A stretch of 13,520 nucleotides of DNA from Auxenochlorella pyrenoidosa (taxonomy: Eukaryota; Chlorophyta; Trebouxiophyceae; Chlorellales; Chlorellaceae), in assembly GCA_001430745.1 (NCBI GenBank), contig KQ481993.1, positions 774,954 through 788,473 on the forward strand, read 5' to 3'. A program made the position numbers and the translations under genes. The notes under the pieces were generated by a model that had not been told where the DNA came from, searched no databases, and saw nothing but the letters and a program-made list of their open reading frames with translations. Each line of letters opens with the position of its first letter. Position 1 is the first letter of the stretch. Positions 1 through 7,939 of the stretch are shown here, in pieces.

Positions 1-18
1 ACACACACACACACACAG
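1..18 (+). repeat. (AC)n microsatellite ending in a 3' splice site
   Basis: The window opens with at least eight AC units, which run straight into the CAG that ends the upstream intron. The repeat occupies the place of the usual pyrimidine tract. Its true length is unknown because it is cut by the window edge. Confidence 0.85.
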
Positions 19-1956
19 GCGACAAGTACCTGCTGTTTGGCAGCGACGAGGAGGCCACCCGGCAGCAGTTCCTGCGCTTCTTCTCGCAGGCAAGCGGGCC
101 GCCCGCTGCCGGGGCATTGTGCCGCGGGCCTGCAAGCGGCCAGGCCCGGCTGCACCCAGGCGATAGCGGTGCCCGGTCTGCAGCTCGAGGCAGTGCCTGC
201 CGCATGTGCAGCCTGTGGCCCCTGGGGGTCCCCAATGATTCCAGCTTGGCCTGGGTGTCAAGGGCGCGCCCCCCAGCTGCTGTGCAGGAGGACTGGCTGG
301 CCCACCAGGCCCTGAATGCGGAGCTGGACGCGTTCCGCCAGGATGTGGGCCGCACCTGGCTGCAGGCACGGGGCCGGGCTGCTGCGCCGCCAGCACCTTG
401 CAAACCTGGTGCTGCAGAGGGTAACTTGACCGCAGGGTTTCATGGGTTGTGCAGACAGAGGCGGCTCACCTGCTCAGGGAACGCCGATGCTCCCGGAAAG
501 CTGCTCCCTGCTGCGCACAGCGCACAGCGCGCCAGGCAAAGGCCGCGCAGCCTGCATGCGCTCAGCCCTCCCTCATCGTGCCAGCAGCGGCCCGGCTTGC
601 ACCCATCTGTCCCCCAGGAGCCGCTGAGCATTGAGGAGACGGCGGAGCGGTGGGTGCGGCCGGCACTGCGCGAGGCGTTTGTGGACCTGTGCCGCGGCTC
701 GGTTGCCGACTACCTGGCTCGCTTTGGCTTCAAGTCGGAGCTGCTCCAGGTCATGTATGCGGTGAGGCACGCCTCGAGAGGCTATCTGGCGTGTGCGGGA
801 GTCTGCAAGGTGTGGTCATCCATGGCATAACGTCGTCGGCATGCGGCCTGGGGTCAGGCATGGCGTCAGACGTCGGCCTCTTTACAAAAACAGCCAAACA
901 GAAGAGGGCCGAGAAGCCGGAGCTGGCAGAAGGCTGGGCAGTGGATGCAGGCTTTTCCTGCCTGCGCGGCTGCAAAGCCCTCCCGTGCAGGATGGCCCTT
1001 CCCAATCTCGCCCTGCCATGCCATAAACCACCCCCCCCACCACCCGGCGGGCCCTGCAGACCACAGACGGCTTCTCCGGACTCAATGGCGGGTGGGACAC
1101 ACCCGGCAGCGGCATGAACTTCCTCGTTCACAACATGGTGGGCCAGTCAGCTGGGAACACCGCTGTGCCCCTGCTTGCTCCTGCGCCCAGCATGCTGGCT
1201 TGTCTTGGTCCATGCTGCACCTTTCCCGGGTGTGCAACTGCACGGGCGCGGTGGCTCGCGGGGCATCGGCCGCGGCCGCCCAGCCTTGCAGTCCACCAAC
1301 CGCTGCCGCACTCCCCAGGCCTCCCACCGCTCATTGTTTGTGTGCCTGCCGCAGTGCCGCCTGCCCGGTGCTGATGGAACGTGGATGGTGGTGGCCGGCG
1401 GCATGGGCACGGTCACGCAGCGCCTCGCGGCGGCTGCCAGGCGTGCGGGAGCCGCCATCCGCACCGGGGCCAAGGTGGAGAGGTAGGTGATAGGGGAGGC
1501 TCTGCAGAGCACCAGGGTAGGCGGCACACGCAGAGGCTGTCCACGCGCTGCTGCCGCAGTCCCGCCCTGGCCTTTGCTCTGTCACCAAGGAGCTTGCCTT
1601 GCTGCCACTCCCTGCAGCATCATCGTGGAGGGTGGGACCGCGCGCGGGGTGGTTACGGCGGATGGCCGGGAGCTGCAGGCCAAGGCAGTTGTAGTGAATG
1701 CCGACCCTTTTCGCCTGCGGCAGCTGGCAGGCGCCGCAAACTTCACCCCGGAGCTGAATGCAAAGCTGGACGGCATGAGGATGGATGGCACGACCATGAA
1801 GGCGCGCGGGGCCGGGGGCGCTGGGCTGGCTGGGCGGCCCGCACGCACTGCTTGCCAGCCTGCAGGCCTCCCTGCCAGGGCTCTTTCTTTTTATGTTGAA
1901 TACAATATTAGATACACGGATCGGCTTGCACGGTGAGGGCCAGCACTGCCAAGCCA

Positions 1957-1988
<32 letters not shown>

Positions 1989-3456
1989 CCACCAGGTGTC
2001 TGCTGCCCGCCCAGCGCCCATTGCCCGCCCGCCTGCTCGCAGGTAAACCTGGCCCTCAGCGGCCTGCCCACCTTCTCCTGCCTGCCCGAGGACCGCGGGC
2101 AGCACCGCACCACCACCCACCTGCTGCCAGGGGGGGAGGGCGAGGCGCTGGCGGGCGTGCAGCGCGCCTTTGCGCAGGCACAGGCGGGGCAGCTGCCCGA
2201 CTTCCCGACAATAGAGATCTACTGGCAGACCACCGTGGACACAAGCCTGACAGGCAAGCACGGGCGGCGCCGAGGTGGGGGGCTCCTGCGTTGCAGGGCG
2301 GGGGCACCTGCGGCGGCTGGGGACCCCATGCCTCTACCAGGCCAACCCGCTTGCCCAGCTCGCCGCTGCCTGCCATCTGACCAAGGCCTACGGATCCTTG
2401 TGCAGGTGTGCGCACCGCAACCTTGCCGCTCCCCTGCTGCGCGCCTGGTCCCGCCCCGCAGATGCCGAGGGGCGCTACTCGGCAGCGCTGTTCGTGCAGT
2501 GGGTGCCCTACCAGCTGGCGGGGACCAGCTGGGAGGCGGAGGAGGAGGGGTATGTGCGGCACCTGCTGGGGCTGCTGGACATGTTTGCGCCAGGTGTGCA
2601 TGCGCGGGGCGCAGCCTAGGGGGGACCCAGTGAAGGGGCGTGCCTGGCAGCAGGTGGGGCGTGCCACGCGTGTTGCACCAGCACAGCAGATGGGGCGTGC
2701 CTGGCAGGGGTGTTGCACCAGCACAGCGTACCTGGGGCTGGCACCCCAGGCAGCTAGGCGGCCCTGGGCAGCCCGCCGCGGTGTCGTGCCGCTGTGCGTG
2801 GTGCCCATGCGCTGTGCCAGCTGCGGATCTGCCGTTCGCACTTTGTAGCCTGGGCCTCCTTCCCACTCGCCTCAAGGCCCTCACCAGACCTGGGCCGACC
2901 CATGCTGCAGGCGCCAGCGACCTGGTGGTGGACAGCTTCACCCTGACTCCGCCCGGCATCGAGAAGCACTTTGGAATCACCGGAGGCCATATTCACCACG
3001 TCGACAATAGCTTTGGCTTTTCCGACCGCTTCCCGTACCGCACGCCCGTGCAGGTGGGGGCCAGCGGGTCAGGGGCACGTCGTGGGGCTGGCATGCACGA
3101 GGCCATGAGTAGCTGCGGTCATACCTGATGGCACAGCACCTGCCAGCGTGCGGGAAGCAGGCATCGCATACCTGTTGGCACATGCAGCCAGCAAAGGGGC
3201 AGCCAGCAGGTGGCAAAACGGGAGCCCGCGCTCAGTGGCCCCTTTGGCAGTGTGTGGCCCAGGAGATCTGAAAGGGGCCAGATACTGGCATTGATTCCCT
3301 CGCCTGGTCCCTGGCCCGCTGCTCCCTCAGGGCCTGTACTCGGCGAGTGCTGGCACCCATCCAGGCGGCTCAGTGGTTGGCTGCGCTGGCCACAACGCAG
3401 CAGCAGCGCTCATCAAGGACATGGGGCTGCAGCAGTGGTGGCAGCTGCCGGCCTAG
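19..3456 (+). CDS. PYROXD2 / phytoene-dehydrogenase-like FAD-dependent oxidoreductase, 3' part (10 exons)
   Basis: Exons: 19-89, 288-365, 618-761, 1060-1137, 1355-1482, 1618-1801, 2043-2253, 2462-2593, 2911-3053, 3331-3456 (stop TAG 3454-3456). All phases join, giving 430 full codons. Counting from the first full codon, features shared with PYROXD2-like proteins are DTPGSG at 110-115, VVAGGMGTV at 135-143, WVPYQLAG in the exon from 2462, LTPPGIEKHFGITGGHIHH in the exon from 2911, and the C-terminal flavin-binding signature GLYSASAGTHPGGSVVG at 390-406. The N-terminal dinucleotide-binding GxGxxG half is outside the window. By family, this is a flavoprotein of the carotenoid-desaturase superfamily. 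Its substrate is not known from sequence, and family members are often mitochondrial. Introns at 90, 366, 1802 and 2254 start with GC. The first two are also stop-free multiples of three, so inclusion of that sequence cannot be excluded. I am confident of the family and of most exon joins. The joins at 366 and 1802 are the weakest. Confidence 0.85.
90..287 (+). other. Probable GC-AG intron, 198 bases, stop-free and divisible by three
   Basis: The donor reads CAG|GCAAGC and the acceptor TGTGCAG. Removing it joins ...FLRFFSQ to EDWLAHQ without a phase change. The frame stays open through the whole intron, so a retained form would add 66 residues. The encoded stretch is rich in A, G, C and P and is not family-like, which favours an intron. 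Confidence 0.7.
366..617 (+). other. Probable GC-AG intron, 252 bases, stop-free and divisible by three
   Basis: The donor is CAG|GCACGG, a weaker match to the GC-donor consensus. The acceptor follows a pyrimidine tract ending in CCCCCAG. A GT at 421 cannot be used with this acceptor because the phase would be wrong. The interior frame is open but of low complexity, so an in-frame coding insertion remains possible. Confidence 0.6.
1802..2042 (+). other. Probable GC-AG intron, 241 bases
   Basis: The join AAG|GCGCGC to CGCAG|GTAAAC places MK directly before VNLALSGLP. This fits the family pattern K-x-N-x-A-x-x-x-L-P. The length is not a multiple of three and an in-frame stop occurs at 1934-1936, so the sequence must be interrupted here. 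A competing model uses GTGAGG at 1933 and an acceptor at 2014, which would insert about 50 unusual residues. I prefer the GC donor on homology. Confidence 0.55.
1957..1990 (+). repeat. (CCTG)8 tetranucleotide repeat
   Basis: Eight uninterrupted CCTG units plus CC lie in the pyrimidine-rich 3' half of the 1802-2042 intron, about 50 bases before the acceptor. This is a simple repeat. A shorter version of the same unit is seen near 8403-8419. Confidence 0.9.
2254..2461 (+). other. GC-AG intron, 208 bases
   Basis: The donor is ACAG|GCAAGC and the acceptor CCCCGCAG. The split codon G|AT gives aspartate and joins VDTSLT to DAEGRYSAALFVQWV. The length is not a multiple of three, so splicing is needed to keep the frame. 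No suitable GT donor was seen at this boundary. Confidence 0.8.
2632..2730 (+). repeat. Imperfect tandem repeat in intron 2594-2910
   Basis: Units beginning (T)GGGGCGTGCC start near 2633, 2655 and 2691. The 17-base segment TGTTGCACCAGCACAGC is exact at 2671-2687 and 2711-2727, a period of 40. The 317-base intron (GT donor at 2594, acceptor CTGCAG at 2905-2910) shows no other coding feature. Confidence 0.8.
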
Positions 3457-4032
3457 CAGAGGAGAAGAGGGGCGCAAGGAGCAGCGGCGGGACCCACAGC
3501 TGCATCTGCCCTGTATCCTGCAGCCCGGGCGGCCTCTCTGCATGCAGATTTCGTCCTACTTTAAATGTATAATGTAAAGAACGCTGGCACGGGCGCCAGG
3601 GGGCTGGAAGGCAAGAGGCCCAGCTCTGTGACACACTGTGTGCCAACACTTGCAACCTTTGCATGAATTGTCTTGAGTTTGCAATGCATACCACGATCAT
3701 ACATCGGGAGGAATTGCCGTGGAGTGAGACGGCTGCCGCACTCTTGCTAATTCATCACGCTGGGTGGCACGCCTGCCTCAGCACGCCTCTCCCTCGTCGT
3801 TCCGTGCATTCGGCACTGCCTGTCGCTTGTGCAATCGTTCCACATTTGTCCAGTGCAGAGTCGTCGGCCTGTTGGGGACCACGCTTATAGTTGCTCCAGG
3901 CCGTGCCGGCGCCGCCACTCACAGCGGCCCATCGGCTGGCTAAATCGTGCCCGCCATGCCCTCTGAGCACGTTTGAAGCAGCTGGCAGAGACCCGGACGC
4001 CGGCGCACTGCCAAACAGGCTTGCCCCCAGGC
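3457..4032 (+). other. Intergenic: 3' UTR of the oxidoreductase and presumed promoter/5' UTR of the next gene
   Basis: There is no supported coding exon here. The first ~120 bases lead to a TGTAA element. The following stretch (3620-3720) is AT-richer and has repeated TTGCA words. No clear TATA box was recognised. The CCCCCAG just before the next ATG (4024-4030) could be a 5'-UTR splice acceptor. Confidence 0.6.
3573..3577 (+). terminator. Green-algal poly(A) signal TGTAA
   Basis: A TGTAA pentamer lies 117 bases after the stop codon of the oxidoreductase, in a locally AT-rich stretch. TGTAA is the established near-poly(A) signal of chlorophyte green algae. Cleavage would be expected roughly 10-20 bases downstream. 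Confidence 0.7.
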
Positions 4033-7000
4033 ATGGGTTTCCTAAAGCGCTTGCTGGGCAGCGAAGACCCCAGGTGAGCTTCTGGGTCAGCGTGAGCGCA
4101 GGCAGCGACTGGCCCCTGCTCCCGGGTGCCAGTGAGCCCCGGCTTCGCTTGCAAGCACCGCTTGCGAGACGCCCGCCGATGCCCCACATTACAGGAATGG
4201 ACGTTCTGGATCCCGAATCGCCGTCCCAGATGAGCGGAGCGTGCGCTCCGGCAGGCCTGTGGGCGAGGGGGCCAGCAGACCACAAGTAGTGGGCCACGTG
4301 CAGGCCGCCTCCCGCGCCTTCAGCCGCTCTCAGGCACCCCATGGAGCCGGCAAGACCGCGCCCGAAAGGCAGCCGCAGCGGCCAAGCCTGTTGGCAGGCG
4401 GTCCTGCGACTAAGGCGGCGCTTGCTGCTGCCGCTGCCGCGATGGCCCAGCCGTTTGTGGAGCAGTCACCACCCTCCCACTTCGCAGCCCCACGTGCCAG
4501 CTCGCAGCCAAAGCTGCTTGCGCAGGAAGGGCATTCTTCACCGCAGCTGACATCGACAGGCAGCGGCGCGGCCCCCGTATCGCCCAACCCTGCAGCCCCT
4601 CCGCCAGTGCTGCGCAGAGCGAGCTCGACTTGCCCCGCTGGCCTGCATTCAGCAGCCTCCACGCACTCGTCCTCAGCCGCTGACGAGGGCGCGCCTGCGG
4701 CTGGCACCGGCAAGGACGCGGCCAGCAGGGAGGGCAGCCGGAGCAGCAGGCTTTGCAGCACGACGGCGGGTGCTGCCAGCGGCGAGGCAGCGCCTGCCGG
4801 GGCCGACTGGTGGGGCCCCGCCGCGGCACACCAGGCAGACTGCAGCGGTGCAGCAGCGGGCGAGGGGTCGAGCCGACAGACGGCCGCTGCCCCGCCGGCA
4901 GCACGATGGCACCCAGCCATGGGGCCACTGCCGCCAGAGCACGTCACTCCGGGCTGGGTGCACAAGGCCACCCAGCAGCACGCCCCGCTGGACGCGCCGC
5001 CGCCCACCACGACAGTGGTGCCGCCGCCGCCGAGAGTGGCAGTGCCAGCCAAGCTGCCTGCGAATGATGGCAGCCCCTCCAGCCCTCTGTCTGGCGACGG
5101 CCCCGCCCCGGGGTCCTCTGTTGGCAACGTCAGCCTGCTCACCTTTGCGCTCAAGGGGCCCTCGGCTGCCTCCAGCGCAGCGGCGTCGCGCGAGAGCAGC
5201 GTGCGCAGCGGCATCAGGAGGTGCGCCGCCGCCGGCGTGCATGCCGCCGGCTCAAGCCCCATGCTCTGGCAGCCCTCTGCCGCCGCTGCAGCTGTGTGCC
5301 CCGCCTGGCCGGATGCCCGGGCCTCCTTCCTTGCGGCGAAGCCCCACCTGCCCCTCGCCTCGCGGCTCCCTCTTCTGCCCCGCTGCAGGCAGCCGGGAGG
5401 CCTCACTCTGGCGCTGTCTCGCGAGAACTCCACTCGAGGCGGCGCCGCCCGCGACGCCTCGGTGCGCAGCGACCGCGAGCGCTCGGTGCGGGACGGCAGC
5501 CACCGTAGCGCCTCGGCGCGCGACGGCAGCACGCGCAGCCTGTCGCTGCGCAGCGCCGGCGGGCGGCAGGAGGGCTCGGTTTTGGCGCAGTGGGGCGTGG
5601 CCGCGTTTGGCGGCGCCTCGCGTGCCCAGCAGCAGCAGCAGCAGCAGGCGCAACAGCAGCTGGGCCTGGCACTGCAGGGGGCGCAGCAGCAGGGGCCGGC
5701 AGCTGGCTGCGGCAGCGGCGACTGGATGGGCCTGGCCCCCGTCTCGGAGCTGGTGAGGCTGCTGAGCAGGCCGAGCGTGTTCCAGCAGATCCCCAGTTGG
5801 AAGTACTGGGCAGGACAGGGTGCAAGCATGCAGGCTGATGCCCCCTTGGTTGCCCAGCAGCCTGATCCGCGCTGCGACTGCCACACTGCATTGTCGCCCA
5901 CACGCCATGCCCTGGCTTCGTGGCCCGCAGCTTGCCGCACCACCGGCGCCCGCTGGGCTGGACCCCTTTGCCGCTGTGCCCGCTGCGGAGCTGTCCAGCG
6001 ACGATCCTGACGAGCTGGAGCTGCTGCCGCCAGTGTGCCAGCCACTCCAGCCCGAGGTGGGCGCTGGACAGCCAGGCGCATGTGGATCTCTTTGGCGGGG
6101 CAGTCTCCTTGCGTGTGATCGGGGCTGTGGATGCGCACCGGAGGGTGGCCCCTGCCTCTGCACTCCTTGGCCTCAGCCTGGGCCACCTGTGTACATGACT
6201 CCCACCCTCCCTGGCCCTCCACCCACCTCACCTCGGCCCTGCAGGTGGGGTCCTGGGCCAACCGAATGACCACCTTCCCTCACAACAGGGACGCCTCGGA
6301 GGGCGCAGCGCCCCCGCTGCCCAAGCACGCGTGCGGGTGAGGCGCACTCCAGACCGCGACTGCTGCCCTGCCTGACCAGGGCCGGGCTTGCCCAGCAGGA
6401 CCTGCCGAAATCGTCCCCCTGTCTGCCTGCCGTTTCACCATGCCCCGCCCTGCCTGCCGCCCTCCCCGCCGACCCGAACAGGAACCCTCCCCTGCTCTGC
6501 TTGCCGTTGCACCACTGAAGCTCAAGCATACCCCGCCCTGCCTGCTCTCCCCCCCCCCCGCAGGCCCGACCCGCTGGTGCTGACAGCCGCCCTGCAGGCG
6601 CTGGTGGCCAGCCCCTCCTCTGGCTCAAACGGCTCCGCCTCCGCCGCCTCCGCCCCCGGGCCCGGCTCGGGCCCAGGCTGCAACATGCTCGTGGGGGACT
6701 CTGAGCTGGCGACCACCGGCAGCGGCCACCTGCCCTCGGCTGCGCGCCCGGTGCCTCGCGGCGGCAGCCCACCCCACGCTGCAGCCACGGCGGCCGAGCG
6801 CCGCGCCGCGGCGGCCGCCGAGGCGCTCGCACACAGCTGGGACGGCTCTCGCGAGGCGGCCCCGCTCCAGCTGTTCCCTGCGCTGGGCGGCAGCGCGCCC
6901 GCGCCGGGCCGCGCGGCGCCGCCCAACTTCGGCCCCGGCTCGGCCGGCCTGCTGCAGCAGCGCAGCTTGCAGGTGCGCATCCCTCTGCATGGGATACACC

Positions 7001-7939
7001 TCTGTATGGCAACTGCGTGCCACAAACCCCCCTAACCTGCTCCGCCGTGCCGCCTGGGGCTGAGGCCACCGTCTCACACCCACCCCTCATGGGCCCCCTC
7101 TTGCTTCTGCCCCCAGGCACCTGGCCCAGAGGCCACGGCTGCTTCCCAGGAGTGGAACCGCAGCTTCATGCGGCGTTGGCGGGAGGTGAAGAAGCGCGCC
7201 TACCTGCAGGCAAGGCCGGCCCTGGGCACTTGAGACGCACCTCGCTGCCCAGCATAGACAGCCCCCACGGCTTGAAGCATGGCACGGCGGGCCGAGCACG
7301 GCTGCTCCTCCGCGCTGCAAGGCCAGCTGCAGGCACATGCATCGCAGTACTCGCTCATGCCGCCCCGCCCACCCCTGTGGCCCTGCAGGCGCTGGGCCTG
7401 CGCGCGCTGTGGCGCGTGCACAGCCTGTCAGACCGGCACGAGCCGCTGGAGCTGCTCACCAACGACCTGCCCCAGGTGGGCGATGACTCATGTTCCAGGG
7501 AACCCTGCGGTGCAGCCCTGCCTGCTGCCCCCCGCCCCAAAACCACCCCCCCTGGGCTTGCCGTGCGCTGCTCTGCCCCCGGTCTCCCGCCTGGTTCTGA
7601 GTGGCGGCTCATGTTCAGGGGCTGTGAGCGGTCCAGGTTAGGGCCGCCTGCATGTCTGACCTGCCGCTCAACTGCGCAGACACAGCCGGCGCTTCTGCGC
7701 TTGCTTATGCTTTTTGTCGCTGCCCGCCCGGCCCCGCCACCTGACCTGCCCTGCAGTACGACAATGGAATGCGGCGAGCCTGGTCGAGCACCCGCCTCGT
7801 GGCGCAGCAGGAAGATCCACTCAGGCGCGGCGCCACCGCAGCGCAGGCCGCCCCCCTGCGGCGCGCCGGCGGCTCCAACTTGCACAAGGACCCCTCACTC
7901 TCCACGCTGCTGCTTGGTGAGGTGGCAGAGGTGTGCTGA
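4033..7939 (+). CDS. Unrecognised long, mostly disordered protein with a basic C-terminal block (about 9 exons)
   Basis: Preferred exons: 4033-4073, 4195-5220, 5389-5833, 5931-6056, 6245-6336, 6564-6972, 7117-7209, 7389-7475, 7757-7939, giving 833 residues. ATG 4033 is the first after an in-frame TGA at 3964-3966, and the protein starts MGFLKRLLGSEDPR. Residues ~15-470 are rich in A, S, P and Q, with recurring S/R motifs (26-33, 345-353, 366-411). CAG-encoded Q7 lies at 5627-5647. More ordered pieces are SELVRLLSRPSVFQQIPSWKYW (~475-496), an acidic stretch AELSSDDPDELELLP, and a helical-looking basic block EWNRSFMRRWREVKKRAYLQ (~725-744) continuing to ~790. I do not recognise a family. The splices at 5221-5388 (168 bases, stop-free) and 5834-5930 (GC donor) are tentative, and without the first the protein is 889 residues. 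The 3' end may differ, because a good donor G|GTGAGG at 7917 precedes the stop. Confidence 0.6.
5221..5388 (+). other. Possible GT-AG intron or in-frame coding spacer, 168 bases
   Basis: The donor AG|GTGCGC and the acceptor CCCCGCTGCAG, after a CT-rich tract, fit in phase and join SVRSGIR to RQPGGLTLALSREN. The frame remains open through it. Removing it brings two S/R-motif segments close together, which mildly favours an intron. Confidence 0.5.
5627..5659 (+). repeat. CAG/CAA repeat coding for poly-glutamine
   Basis: Seven CAG codons, then GCG, then CAA CAG CAG, encode Q7-A-Q3. This is in frame in the unrecognised gene, with a further QQQ about 40 bases on. Confidence 0.9.
5834..5930 (+). 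other. Tentative GC-AG intron, 97 bases
   Basis: The reading frame used upstream closes at 6008-6010, and coding character moves to the frame of LDPFAAVPAAELSSDDPDE. The acceptor TGGCCCGCAG at 5921-5930 demands phase 0. A GT at 5820 has the wrong phase. CAG|GCTGAT at 5834 or GGT|GCAAGC at 5822 fit, so the exact donor is unresolved. Confidence 0.45.
7210..7388 (+). other. GC-AG intron, 179 bases
   Basis: The donor CAG|GCAAGG and the acceptor CCCTGCAG join KKRAYLQ to ALGLRALWRVHSL in phase 0. The length is not a multiple of three. This is a strong GC-donor consensus. Confidence 0.7.

Noticed and set aside
421..617. GT donor at 421 instead of GC at 366
   Set aside because: With the acceptor at 617 it would shift the frame (55 extra bases) and destroy the conserved EPLSIEETAERW exon reading.
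650..1490. + strand frames 650-1117 and 945-1490 as separate small genes
   Set aside because: They run through introns and out-of-frame exon parts of the oxidoreductase and end at random stops.
1957..1990. CCTG repeat as a CRISPR-like or regulatory array
   Set aside because: It is an uninterrupted tetranucleotide microsatellite with no spacers, inside an intron.
1331..2980. Minus-strand frames of about 250-260 codons over 1331-2116, 2056-2841 and 2219-2980
   Set aside because: They lie opposite exons and introns of the oxidoreductase, whose + strand exons match a known family, and their translations show no family features.
4033..4050. N-myristoylation of gene 2 product (starts MG)
   Set aside because: The residue after the glycine is phenylalanine, which is excluded in the usual N-myristoylation pattern.
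4330..6273. A 647-codon minus-strand reading frame as a real gene
   Set aside because: Its translation is low-complexity and mirrors the GC-rich codons of the + strand. The + strand has a good start context, consistent exon phases and more protein-like segments. I kept it only as a low-interest observation.
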